DNA from: Pseudoduganella violaceinigra DSM 15887
GTDB lineage: Bacteria > Pseudomonadota > Gammaproteobacteria > Burkholderiales > Burkholderiaceae_D
Direction: 5' to 3'
Assembly (NCBI RefSeq): GCF_000425385.1
Contig: NZ_AUDI01000001.1
Coordinates: forward strand, 606,331 to 670,330
DNA: 64,000 bases
The position numbers and the translations under genes were made by a program. The first letter of the stretch is position 1. Each line of letters begins with the position of its first letter. This document shows, in pieces, positions 9,037 to 18,999 of the stretch. Below the pieces are notes generated by a model. That model did no database searches. It saw only the letters and a list, made by a program, of their open reading frames with translations, and had not been told where the DNA came from.

Positions 9037-9672
9037 TCACCAGCGCGTGCGATAGCCGACCTGGATCCCATGCGGCAGCACGGACAGCGTGAACGAACTG
9101 CCGCGCTGGTGGGCGTAATAGCCGAAGGCCGATCCGAGCGCGATGCCAGCAAGGACGTCGGTTTGCCAATGTCCGCGCGTCTTCATGCGGGCGATGCCGT
9201 CATATACCGGCAAAGCGGCCAGCGCATAAACCCAAGGACGTTCCTGCCCGTATTCGAGGATGAATGGAGTCACTGCGGCGGAAAAAGCGGCGGCCTCGCC
9301 GCTGGGGAAGCTGCGGTCGCGCGAGCTGCCGAACCACTGGCCGGGATCGTCGGTGCTGTTTGGCCGTTTGCGCCGGAATGTGCGTTTCATTACCTCGGTG
9401 CTGACAGCGGTGAGCAGCATGGCATCGATGGCCTGCCAGTCGGTACGCCCAAGACGCGTGTCACCGCCCTCCCACAAGCCCAGCCCCACCGTTCCCACGA
9501 ACAGGGCCCCCATCATGATGTGCTGCTGGCTGCGTCCCCATATGCCGTCGTTGTCGACATTCAGGCGATGGTCGATTCCCAAAGGGCCGCCGTCAGCATG
9601 GGCTGCAGGCAAAGCAAAGGCGCAGGCAAGTACAGCACCGCAGGCAAGGCGGTTCAGGGCATTGGCGCTCAT
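9037..9672 (-). CDS. PAP2-family membrane phosphatase (phosphatidic acid phosphatase type 2)
   Basis: The 211-residue protein has a signal-like N-terminus (residues 1-26, ending AHADG) and the three PAP2 motifs: K96-x6-R103-P104 (KRTFRRKRP), S121-FPSGE and R162-x5-H168-x3-D172. The second motif reads PSGE where PSGH is usual; the catalytic His of motif 3 is present. Such enzymes dephosphorylate lipid phosphates such as phosphatidate or undecaprenyl pyrophosphate on the periplasmic side. It is convergent with tetR (9-base gap) and has no co-transcribed partner. Confidence 0.85.
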   Translation of the reverse strand: MSANALNRLACGAVLACAFALPAAHADGGPLGIDHRLNVDNDGIWGRSQQHIMMGALFVGTVGLGLWEGGDTRLGRTDWQAIDAMLLTAVSTEVMKRTFRRKRPNSTDDPGQWFGSSRDRSFPSGEAAAFSAAVTPFILEYGQERPWVYALAALPVYDGIARMKTRGHWQTDVLAGIALGSAFGYYAHQRGSSFTLSVLPHGIQVGYRTRW

Positions 9673-9774
9673 TTTCGGCTCCCGTTTGCGTGGGGATTTT
9701 TGCCTAACAATAGACCGCGCCGCGTTAACCCCGCGTCAAGATAGCGTTAAGCCGGCTGCAAAATGAATGGGCGG

Positions 9775-10413
9775 CTAATCGGATTCGACTGCCTGAAGGA
9801 GGCGAACAAGAGACTTTTCGCTGCGCGCGAGATCTATTGGACTGGAAAAGCCTGAGTGCCTTTCCAATCGGCGCATCAATTCAACCAGGCGGCCATTCTT
9901 TGATCGAGGCTCCGGCGACCAAGCTGCGCCACAGCTTTCGCCGGATGTCGAAAAGACATAGGAAGTGCCATCAAGTCCCCCCGCATCGGATTCCTTCGCA
10001 TTAGCAATGGCTTTCGCAAATACCAGTTGCACCCGTTCGGCAACCGGGGGACTTAGCGCAGCATGGCGAACCTTTGTGGTGATTTTAGGTTTACTGAAAT
10101 CCATGTGGCCGACACCGCTACCGTCCGACACATAGGATTGATCCCAGAAAAAGGCTTGGAACTCGACAAAGTAAACCTCCGAATCGACAAGACGTATCCC
10201 GGACTCCGATTGAAACGATGGAAACGTCGTGAGCTGCAGGCGGGACGGGCGCCCAACCGCTTTATCTATCACCCGATACACCCCGGTGTAATAAGGGTTA
10301 CCAGATTTTGGATGACATGGTTCCAGAAGATCCTGCGCAACCGCTTCCGCGCAAAAAGTTCCAAAAAAAGCGAATACACACAAGACTAAACGAAAACTAC
10401 GACTCATCGGCAA
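9775..10413 (-). CDS. Hypothetical secreted protein
   Basis: The 212-residue product has a clear signal peptide (MSRSFRLVLCVFAFFGTFCAEAVAQ, cleavage expected after AVAQ) and a mature part with two to three cysteines (PCHPKSGNP, SGESCGAAW). I recognise no family. The Met two codons inside the first Met could be the real start. It lies alone between the PAP2 gene and the pyrimidine operon. Its GC content looks lower than that of its neighbours, which could point to acquisition, but this is only an impression by eye. Confidence 0.6.
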   Translation of the reverse strand: MPMSRSFRLVLCVFAFFGTFCAEAVAQDLLEPCHPKSGNPYYTGVYRVIDKAVGRPSRLQLTTFPSFQSESGIRLVDSEVYFVEFQAFFWDQSYVSDGSGVGHMDFSKPKITTKVRHAALSPPVAERVQLVFAKAIANAKESDAGGLDGTSYVFSTSGESCGAAWSPEPRSKNGRLVELMRRLERHSGFSSPIDLARSEKSLVRLLQAVESD

Positions 10414-10510
10414 CGCCTACGTTGGATTCATACGGACACGATACCCGGACGGTGTTTGGCACTTCCGGGTTGCCGAAGTGATCGCCTGCACGTTATACCG
10501 TTCCCGTAAA

Positions 10511-11746
10511 TCATACCACTCCGGCACGTTCGAGCATGGCGTGCAGCAGGACGTTGCAGCCCGCCTCCAGGTGCTCTTTCTTCGCGTCTTCGATTTCGTT
10601 ATGACTGATGCCGTCCTTGCAGGGAACGAAGATCATGCCGGCAGGGGCAACACGGGCGGCATAAATGGCGTCGTGCCCCGCGCCGGACACCACATCCATC
10701 GTGGAGTAGCCCAGTTTTTCCGTCGCCTTGCGCACCGCCCCAACACAGTCGGGATGGAATGGGCACGGCGGATAGTACGACACCCGTTCGATCTTCACCG
10801 GCAGGCCGGTGTCGGCGGAGGTCTTGTCGATAAAGGCCAGCATGTCTTCATGCATCTTGTTTAGCAACTCCTCGTTCACATTGCGCAGGTCGATGCTGAA
10901 TTTGACCTGGCCCGGAATCACGTTGCGGCTATTGGGGAAGACCTGCATCATGCCGACCGTGCCGCGCCCGTATGGCGGATAGCGGTTGGCGATGGCCACC
11001 ACTTCGGGAATGATCCTGGCCGCGACCTGCATGGCGTCTTTGCGCAGATGCATTGGCGTGGGGCCCGCGTGGGCTTCCATGCCGGTCACAGTGCAGTCGT
11101 ACCATGAAAGGCCCATCACAGCGGGCACTACGCCGATGACTTTGTCGGCATCCTCCAGCACCGGTCCCTGTTCGATATGCGTTTCAAAGTAGGCGCCGAT
11201 GGGGTGCTGGCCAGGGACTTCCTCGCCCATGTAGCCGATGCGCTCCAGTTCGTCGCGCACGGTCTTGCCTTCGACATCCTTGGCGGCGTAGGCGTGTTCC
11301 AGCGTGAAGGCGCCGCAAAACACGCCCGACCCCATCATCACCGGCACAAAACGCGAACCTTCCTCATTGGTCCAGAAGGCGACTTCAATCGGCGCCTTCG
11401 TCTTGATCCCCAGATCGTTCAAGGTACGCACCACTTCCAGGCCCGCCAACACGCCGTAATTGCCGTCGAACTTGCCGCCCGTCGGCTGGGTGTCGATATG
11501 GCTGCCAGTCATGACTGGCGGCAGCGTATTGTCTTCGCCGTCGCGCCGCATGAAGACGTTGCCGATCTGATCGACCGTGATCGACAGGCCGGCATCGCGC
11601 GCCCAGCTGCTGACCAGGTCGCGGCCCTGTTTGTCCAGGTCCGTCAGCGTCAGGCGTTTGACGCCGCCTTTCGGCGTGGCGCCGATCTTTGCCAGTTCCA
11701 TCAGCGAATCCCACAGTCGCTCGCCGTTGATACGCATCTCGCTCAT
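10511..11746 (-). CDS. N-carbamoyl-beta-alanine amidohydrolase (beta-ureidopropionase), M20 family
   Basis: The 411-residue Zn-dependent amidohydrolase has M20 motifs TGSHIDTQPTGGKFDGNYG and WTNEEGSRFVPVMMGS. It would hydrolyse N-carbamoyl-beta-alanine to beta-alanine, CO2 and ammonia, the third step of reductive pyrimidine breakdown. That specificity comes from its position as last gene of an operon with dihydropyrimidinase and PreTA; by itself the family also covers hydantoinase-type carbamoylases and allantoate amidohydrolases. I chose the ATG at 11746 because AAGGAG precedes it and the longer reading frame runs into an inserted 101-bp repeat. It is a distant paralogue of the C-terminal half of the protein at 266-2023. 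Confidence 0.88.
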   Translation of the reverse strand: MSEMRINGERLWDSLMELAKIGATPKGGVKRLTLTDLDKQGRDLVSSWARDAGLSITVDQIGNVFMRRDGEDNTLPPVMTGSHIDTQPTGGKFDGNYGVLAGLEVVRTLNDLGIKTKAPIEVAFWTNEEGSRFVPVMMGSGVFCGAFTLEHAYAAKDVEGKTVRDELERIGYMGEEVPGQHPIGAYFETHIEQGPVLEDADKVIGVVPAVMGLSWYDCTVTGMEAHAGPTPMHLRKDAMQVAARIIPEVVAIANRYPPYGRGTVGMMQVFPNSRNVIPGQVKFSIDLRNVNEELLNKMHEDMLAFIDKTSADTGLPVKIERVSYYPPCPFHPDCVGAVRKATEKLGYSTMDVVSGAGHDAIYAARVAPAGMIFVPCKDGISHNEIEDAKKEHLEAGCNVLLHAMLERAGVV

Positions 11747-11759
11747 GATGTTCTCCTTA

Positions 11760-11860
11760 GAGGCCGTTTCAAAATGGCCATGGCGTTGTTGCAGCTCCTT
11801 GCCGTGCAGGCGCACTGCCTTCGTCGCTGCGCCTAGCCACGCCCATTTTTAAACAGCCTC
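11760..11860. mobile_element. 101-bp MITE-like element, copy 1
   Basis: A 101-bp non-coding element starts GAGGCCGTTTCAAAATGG and ends with the imperfect inverted repeat (CCCATTTTTAAACAGCCTC). TTA is repeated on both sides (11757-11759 and 11861-11863), as expected for a 3-bp target duplication. A second copy lies at 60453-60553 in the opposite orientation, differing at only two positions. Ends beginning GAG with a T-N-A duplication recall some IS5-family groups, so a full-length IS elsewhere may mobilise it (inference). It separates the dihydropyrimidinase stop from the ribosome binding site of the next gene. Confidence 0.85.
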
Positions 11861-13255
<1,395 letters not shown>

Positions 13256-14734
13256 TTACGCATTCTCCGGAATTGCGGGAGGTACGGCCCTGGCCGCCCT
13301 GCCCTTCATCATGATGCCGTACACCAGCGCTGCAATTGCAATGCCGACGAACCATGCATAGGTATAAATCAGCTTGAAGCCATCGCCGACATTGGCGAAT
13401 GAAGCGGGAAAGGCCGCGTTCAAAAAGCCCGGCACATTCGGCGCAACGCCGAATGCAAAGGCCAGCAGCGCGGCGGAATTCCAGCCGTTGGTATAGCTGT
13501 ACTCTCCGTTATCGACGTACAGCGCACCGACATTCAACTCGGTCTTGCGAATCAGGTAGTAATCGACGATCAGCACGCCCGCAATCGGTCCAAGCAAGGC
13601 CGAATACCCAATCAGCCAGGTGAAGATATAGCCTTGCGTGGTTTCCAGCAGCTTCCAGGGCATCATCGCCAGCGCGATGCCCGCGGTGATATAGCCGCCG
13701 GTGCGGTAGGAAATTTGCTTGGGCGCCAATGCGGAAAAATCGTAGGCCGGGCCGACCAGGTTGGCGGCCAGGTTGACGGAAATCGTATCGATCAACAGGA
13801 TCACCAGCGCAAGCAGCACCGCCACGCCGGTCATGCGGCTCGCCAAGTCGACCGGGTCCCAGATCGCCTTGCCGTACAGGACCACCGTGGCGGAAGTAAC
13901 GATCACCGCCAGCGCCGCCAGCAATCCCATTGGCACCGGCAGGCCGACCGATTGGCCCAGCACCTGGTCGCGCTGCGTTCTGGCGAAGCGCGTGAAGTCG
14001 GGAATATTCAGCGCCAGCGTGGCCCAGAACCCGATCATCGCCGTCAAGGAAGGCCAGAACGTCGGCCAGAACTGGCCGGCCTTCTTGCCGCCTTCAACGA
14101 ACTGCGACGGCTGATCAAGCAGGGTGCCGAAGCCGCCGGCCTTTTGGTACACCCAGCCCAGCAGGACGAAGCAGATCAGAATCTTCAGCGGCGCGGTATA
14201 GGTTTCCAGTTTGCGGATCGCATCCATGCCGTGCACGATGTACCAGAACTGGATGGCCCAGAAGGCAATAAAGCAAAGCAGCTGCGCGCCATTGATGCCA
14301 AGACCGCCGATCTTCGCGCCCCCGATCTCGCCGCCCATCAGCACGCCCAGCAGCGTGTAAATCATCTGCCCGCCGAACCACGTCTGGATGCCGTACCAGC
14401 CGCAGGCCACAATCGCGCGCATCAGCGCCGGCAGCCGCGCGCCGGTGGTGCCGAACGATGCACGCGCCAGTACTGCATACGGGATGCCGTATTTAGTGCC
14501 GGCATGTCCGATCAGCAGCATCGGCAGCAGAACGATGGTATTGGCCAGGAACACCGTCAGTACGGCCTGCCCGGCAGACATGCCGCCTTCAATCAGGCTG
14601 GCGGCGAGGGTGTAGGCGGGGATGCACATGACCATCCCAACCCAGAGTGCAGCGAAGTGATACCAGTGCCAGGTGCGCTGCGATTCATTGGTCGGGGCCA
14701 GGTCTTCGTTCCACAGCTGGGAGTTGTCGCTCAT
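13256..14734 (-). CDS. NCS1-family nucleobase:cation symporter
   Basis: The 492-residue protein has about twelve hydrophobic segments and an NCS1 N-terminus (WHWYHFAALWVGMVMCIPAY, then ARASFGTTGARLPALMRAIV). NCS1 proteins of the Mhp1/PucI type import hydantoins, allantoin, uracil or cytosine with Na+ or H+. Its position between PreA and dihydropyrimidinase points to uracil, thymine or a dihydropyrimidine/hydantoin as substrate. The stop abuts the dihydropyrimidinase start. The gap to preA (84 bp) holds a palindromic spacer. Confidence 0.9.
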   Translation of the reverse strand: MSDNSQLWNEDLAPTNESQRTWHWYHFAALWVGMVMCIPAYTLAASLIEGGMSAGQAVLTVFLANTIVLLPMLLIGHAGTKYGIPYAVLARASFGTTGARLPALMRAIVACGWYGIQTWFGGQMIYTLLGVLMGGEIGGAKIGGLGINGAQLLCFIAFWAIQFWYIVHGMDAIRKLETYTAPLKILICFVLLGWVYQKAGGFGTLLDQPSQFVEGGKKAGQFWPTFWPSLTAMIGFWATLALNIPDFTRFARTQRDQVLGQSVGLPVPMGLLAALAVIVTSATVVLYGKAIWDPVDLASRMTGVAVLLALVILLIDTISVNLAANLVGPAYDFSALAPKQISYRTGGYITAGIALAMMPWKLLETTQGYIFTWLIGYSALLGPIAGVLIVDYYLIRKTELNVGALYVDNGEYSYTNGWNSAALLAFAFGVAPNVPGFLNAAFPASFANVGDGFKLIYTYAWFVGIAIAALVYGIMMKGRAARAVPPAIPENA

Positions 14735-14818
14735 GCAGTCTCCAAAGTTTTAAGCCGATAAGGCGGCGGTCGCTGGCCAGGTGTCGGCCCCTATGGGTCA
14801 GACACCGGTTTACCGGTT
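14735..14818. repeat. ACCGGT-bounded palindromic spacer (preA / NCS1 gap)
   Basis: The 84-bp gap contains a hairpin whose arms, GTGTCGGCCC and GGGTCAGACAC, span 14781-14805. It is followed by two ACCGGT boxes at 14804-14809 and 14812-14817, the last one abutting the preA stop codon. The other side begins with a related TTTTAAGCCGATAA. The same components recur in four other gaps of this window. The ribosome binding site of the permease (GGAG) lies at the far end. It probably forms RNA secondary structure between co-transcribed genes. Confidence 0.7.
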
Positions 14819-16102
14819 CTAGGCCGGCACGCTCTCCGCACGGGGATTACGCGGATCCTGCGTCCAGTTCATATAAGGCTTGCCCGTCGGGACTGCGACC
14901 ATCGTAATACAACCTTGCACCGGACAGGTGATTTCGCACAGGTTGCAGCCGACGCATTCCTCGTCGTTGACCTTATAGGTGCGCGTTCCCGTCGCTTCGT
15001 CGACCAGCTGGAAGATGGACTGATGCGAGGTATCCTCGCACGCTACATAACATCGGCCGCACTTGATGCAATCGTCCTGGTTGATATGAGCGATGGACTT
15101 GTAATTCATATTGAGGAACTTCCAGTCGGTGGTGTTCTGCACCGCCTTGCCCATGAAATCGTCCAGGGTCTCGTAGCCCTTGGAATCCATCCAGCGCTCC
15201 AGGCCGTCCTTCATTTCCTGGACGATGCGGAAGCCGTGCAGCATAGCGGCGGTGCACACCTGCACGCAGCCAGCGCCGAGGGCGATGAATTCCGCCGCAT
15301 CCTTCCAGTTACCGATGCCGCCGATGCCAGAAATCGGCAGACCGCGCGTCTCGGGATCGCGGGCGATCTCGGCGACCATATTCAGGGCGATCGGTTTCAC
15401 CGCCGGACCGCAGTAGCCGCCGTGGGTGCTGGCGCCGCCCACATTAGGTAATGCCACCATCTTGTCCAGGTCCAGTGAAGTAATGGAATTGATGGTGTTA
15501 ATCAGCGATACCGCATCGGCGCCGCCAGCCTTGGCGGCACGGGCCGGACGGCGGATATCGGTGATGTTGGGCGTCAGCTTCACGATCACCGGCAACTTGC
15601 TGTGCTTCTTGCACCACGCCGTCACCTGCTCCACATACTCCGGCACCTGGCCGACGGCGGAACCCATGCCGCGCTCCGGCATGCCGTGCGGGCAGCCGAA
15701 ATTGAGCTCGATCCCATCGGCGCCCGTTGCTTCCACCTTGGGCAGGATGTCAGCCCAGGCCTGTTCCTCGCAGGGCAGCATCAGCGAGACCACGATGGCG
15801 CGGTCCGGCCAGGCCTTTTTCACCTCGGCGATCTCCTGCAGGTTCAGCTCCAGCGAGCGATCGGTAATCAGTTCGATGTTGTTGAAGCCGATGACTTCGC
15901 GGTTCTTGCCGTAGATGGCGGAGTAGCGCGAAGAGACGTTGACCGGCGGCGGGTCTTCGCCGAGAGTTTTCCAGACCACGCCGCCCCAACCCGCCTCGAA
16001 TGCGCGGATCACGTTGTAGGCTTTGTCGGTTGGTGGTGCGGAGGCGAGCCAGAATGGATTCGGCGCCTTGATGCCGCAGAAGTTGACGCTCAAGTCGGCC
16101 AT
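14819..16102 (-). CDS. preA: NAD-dependent dihydropyrimidine dehydrogenase subunit PreA
   Basis: The 427-residue flavoprotein reduces uracil and thymine to the 5,6-dihydro forms. The N-terminal FMN barrel (about 1-330) is dihydroorotate-dehydrogenase-like and has the active-Cys region ELNFGCPHGMPERGMGSAVG and the NTINSI pyrimidine-binding segment. The C-terminal ferredoxin domain carries two 4Fe-4S motifs, CIKCGRCYVAC starting at residue 345 and CVGCNLCEITCP starting at 383. It overlaps preT by one base, so the two subunits are translationally coupled. Confidence 0.95.
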   Translation of the reverse strand: MADLSVNFCGIKAPNPFWLASAPPTDKAYNVIRAFEAGWGGVVWKTLGEDPPPVNVSSRYSAIYGKNREVIGFNNIELITDRSLELNLQEIAEVKKAWPDRAIVVSLMLPCEEQAWADILPKVEATGADGIELNFGCPHGMPERGMGSAVGQVPEYVEQVTAWCKKHSKLPVIVKLTPNITDIRRPARAAKAGGADAVSLINTINSITSLDLDKMVALPNVGGASTHGGYCGPAVKPIALNMVAEIARDPETRGLPISGIGGIGNWKDAAEFIALGAGCVQVCTAAMLHGFRIVQEMKDGLERWMDSKGYETLDDFMGKAVQNTTDWKFLNMNYKSIAHINQDDCIKCGRCYVACEDTSHQSIFQLVDEATGTRTYKVNDEECVGCNLCEITCPVQGCITMVAVPTGKPYMNWTQDPRNPRAESVPA

Positions 16103-17469
16103 TATGCTGCCTCCTTCTTCGATTGGATGTCGGAATGGATCGCCATCGCGGCGCGCTTGCCGTGCTCCACGGCCTGCACCGTCAAGTCCTGGCCCAGCGC
16201 CACGCAGTCGCCGCCCGCGTAGATGCCGGGCAGGATGGTACGGAAGCCGTCGTCCACATGGATCTTGTCGCCGTCCCGCTTCAGCATCGCGGCCAGCGGG
16301 TCGGCCAACGCAGCCGGTTCCATGGCCTGGCCGATCGCCTTGAATACCGCGTCGGCCGCGACTTCGAAGGTTTCACCCGTGCCGGCAAGGCGGGTTCCGC
16401 TCAGCGCGGTACGTTCGAAACGCATGCCCCGCACACGGCCGCCTTCGTCCAGCAGCACCTGCTGCGGCTGCGCCCACGTCAGCATGCGCACCTGATTGGC
16501 CTTGGCGATATCCTGCTCATGGTGGGTCGCGCTCATGGCATCGAAACCGCGGCGATAGACCATCGTCACTTCTTCCGCACCGAGGCGCTGGATCTGTACC
16601 GCCATATCGATCGCCGTATTGCCGGCACCGATCACAATGGCGCGGCGCGGCACCGGCAGCTTGGTCAGGTCGTCGGCCTGGCGCAGCTCGGCGATGTAAT
16701 CGACCGCGGCCATCAGGCCTGGAGCGTCCTCGCCGGTCAGCCCCAGCGCGCGGCTGGCGCCCAGACCCAGGCCCAGGAAGACGGCATCGTATTCGGCTTT
16801 CAGGTCTTTCAGGTGCAGGTTTGCCCCCAGTTTTTGCCCATGGCGCACCTCAATGCCGCCAATCCCCAATAGGAAATCCACTTCCTTTTGCGCGAAATTG
16901 TCGGTCAATTTGTATTTCGCGATCCCGTATTCGTTCAAGCCGCCCGACTTTTCATGCGCTTCGAAGACGACGACATCGTTGCCCAGCATGGCCAGGCGGT
17001 GCGCACAGGACAAGCCTGCCGGACCGGCGCCGACAACAGCCACCTTTTTGCCGGTCGATTCGGCACGCTTGAAGGGATGACAGTCCAGCACCGCGTTATC
17101 CAGGGCATAGCGCTGCAAGAGGCCGATCTTGACAGGTTGCTCCTCCGCGTCGTGGTTGCGCACGCAGGCGTCTTCGCACAGGATCTCGGTTGGACAAACA
17201 CGCGCGCAGCTGCCGCCAAGAATATTCTGCTGCAGGATCGTGACGGCAGCCCCGTTCACGTTCTTCTCATGGATATTGCGGATGAAACTGGCCACATCAA
17301 TGCCGGTCGGACAGATGCGCGTACACGGCGCGTCGTAGCAGTACAGGCAACGTGAACTTTCAATTGCCGCCTGGCGCGCGTTCAGTGGCGGCGCCAGGTC
17401 GGTGAAGTGACCGGCCAGCTCTTCGTTCGTGGCTTTCGGCTGCGGTATGTATTTGAGTGACTCGATCAT
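16102..17469 (-). CDS. preT: NAD-dependent dihydropyrimidine dehydrogenase subunit PreT
   Basis: The 455-residue partner of PreA passes electrons from NAD(P)H through FAD and iron-sulfur clusters. The N-terminus has two Cys-rich cluster segments (CLYCYDAPCTRICP and CARVCPTEILCEDAC). An FAD-binding GAGPAGLSCAHRLA follows near residue 150, and a second dinucleotide site GAGNTAIDMAV near residue 285. This is the GltD-like layout of the N-terminal half of eukaryotic dihydropyrimidine dehydrogenase. It lies between mmsA and preA in the pyrimidine operon. Confidence 0.94.
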   Translation of the reverse strand: MIESLKYIPQPKATNEELAGHFTDLAPPLNARQAAIESSRCLYCYDAPCTRICPTGIDVASFIRNIHEKNVNGAAVTILQQNILGGSCARVCPTEILCEDACVRNHDAEEQPVKIGLLQRYALDNAVLDCHPFKRAESTGKKVAVVGAGPAGLSCAHRLAMLGNDVVVFEAHEKSGGLNEYGIAKYKLTDNFAQKEVDFLLGIGGIEVRHGQKLGANLHLKDLKAEYDAVFLGLGLGASRALGLTGEDAPGLMAAVDYIAELRQADDLTKLPVPRRAIVIGAGNTAIDMAVQIQRLGAEEVTMVYRRGFDAMSATHHEQDIAKANQVRMLTWAQPQQVLLDEGGRVRGMRFERTALSGTRLAGTGETFEVAADAVFKAIGQAMEPAALADPLAAMLKRDGDKIHVDDGFRTILPGIYAGGDCVALGQDLTVQAVEHGKRAAMAIHSDIQSKKEAA

Positions 17470-17481
17470 GTGGTTCCGTCC

Positions 17482-18984
17482 TCACTTCATTTGTGGGAAA
17501 GCAAACTGCGCGCCGGCGCTGGCGGTATTCGGCCAGCGCTCCATTACGGCCTTGTGGCGGGTGTAGAACCGCACACCCTCCGGGCCGTAGGCGTGGTGGT
17601 CGCCGAACAGACTGCGCTTCCATCCGCCGAAAGAGTTGAAGGCCATGGGCACCGGCAGCGGCACGTTGACGCCGACCATGCCGACCTGGATCTGGCGCAC
17701 AAACTCGCGCGCCACGCCGCCGTCGCGGGTGAACACGGCCACGCCATTGCCGTACTCATTGTTGTTGATCAGCTCCACGGCCGATGCCACATCGGGCAGG
17801 CGCACCATGCACAGCACGGGGCCGAAGATTTCTTCCTTGTAGATGCTCATGTCCGGCGTGACATGGTCGAACAGCGTGCCGCCGATAAAGAAGCCGTTCG
17901 GACGGTCAGCCACCTTGTAGTCGCGGCCATCGACCACCAGGGTCGCCCCCTGCTCCACGCCCTCGCCGATCAGCCGTTCGATGCGCTGCTTCGCCGCCGC
18001 TGTGACGACCGGCCCCATCTCTGCTTCCGCTGCCATGCCGTCGCGCACCTTGAGCGCGGCAGTCCGTTCCTTCAATGCGCCCACCAGCTTGTCGGCGGCG
18101 TCGCCCACTGCCGCGACCACGGAAATCGCCATGCAGCGCTCCCCGGCGGAACCGAAGGCGGCACCCATCAGCGCATCCACCGCCATCTCCATATCGGCAT
18201 CTGGCATTACCACCATATGGTTTTTTGCGCCGCCCAACGCCTGCACACGCTTGCCATGCTGCGAACCGCGCGAGTAAATGTATTCCGCAATCGGCGTCGA
18301 GCCGACAAAGCTGACCGCCTGCACGACAGGATGGTCGAGCAGCGCATCGACCACCACCTTGTCGCCCTGCACCACGTTGAACACGCCATCCGGCAAGCCA
18401 GCCTCTTTCAACAGGCGCGCATGCAGCAGCGAAGGCGAGGGATCGCGCTCGGAAGGTTTTAAGATAAAGGTGTTGCCGCAGGCGATGGCAATGGGGAACA
18501 TCCACATCGGCACCATGACCGGGAAATTGAATGGCGTGATGCCGGCCACCACGCCCAGCGGCATGCGCATCGACCAGGCATCGATGCCCCGCGCAATCTG
18601 GTCGGTGAATTCGCCCTTCATCATCTGTGGAATGCCGACAGCGAATTCCACCATCTCGATACCACGCGCCACTTCTCCCTTCGCATCCGCAAATGTCTTG
18701 CCATGTTCGCGGGTCAGCATGGCCGCAAATTCCTCGGTGTGCTGGTGGCACAGTTCCAGGTACTTGAACAGCACGCGCGCCCGTGTCAGCGGCGGCGTGT
18801 TGGACCATGCCGGAAAGGCCGCTTCGGCGGCGCGCACGGCGGCATCGACTTCATCCGCCGTGCCCAGCGCCACGCGGGCCACCGGCTCGCCCAGCGCGGG
18901 ATTGAATACGTCGCCATAACGCCCGCTGGACGTATCGGCCTTGGCGCCATTGATAAAGTGGGTAATGGTATCGAGATTGCTCAT
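17482..18984 (-). CDS. mmsA: CoA-acylating (methyl)malonate-semialdehyde dehydrogenase
   Basis: The 500-residue aldehyde dehydrogenase has the MmsA-type active site [14 protein letters not shown] and the cofactor-binding [14 protein letters not shown]. It converts malonate semialdehyde (from beta-alanine, hence uracil) to acetyl-CoA, and methylmalonate semialdehyde (from thymine) to propionyl-CoA. Its place between alanine dehydrogenase and preT in a pyrimidine operon supports this role over valine or inositol catabolism. Length matches the family. Confidence 0.93.
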   Translation of the reverse strand: MSNLDTITHFINGAKADTSSGRYGDVFNPALGEPVARVALGTADEVDAAVRAAEAAFPAWSNTPPLTRARVLFKYLELCHQHTEEFAAMLTREHGKTFADAKGEVARGIEMVEFAVGIPQMMKGEFTDQIARGIDAWSMRMPLGVVAGITPFNFPVMVPMWMFPIAIACGNTFILKPSERDPSPSLLHARLLKEAGLPDGVFNVVQGDKVVVDALLDHPVVQAVSFVGSTPIAEYIYSRGSQHGKRVQALGGAKNHMVVMPDADMEMAVDALMGAAFGSAGERCMAISVVAAVGDAADKLVGALKERTAALKVRDGMAAEAEMGPVVTAAAKQRIERLIGEGVEQGATLVVDGRDYKVADRPNGFFIGGTLFDHVTPDMSIYKEEIFGPVLCMVRLPDVASAVELINNNEYGNGVAVFTRDGGVAREFVRQIQVGMVGVNVPLPVPMAFNSFGGWKRSLFGDHHAYGPEGVRFYTRHKAVMERWPNTASAGAQFAFPQMK

Positions 18985-18999
18985 ATCAGACTCTGTGGA

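Noticed and set aside
10505..11860. A longer form of the beta-ureidopropionase starting inside the 101-bp repeat
   Set aside because: The extra 23 codons are MITE sequence; the ATG at 11746 has a good ribosome site and matches the family N-terminus.
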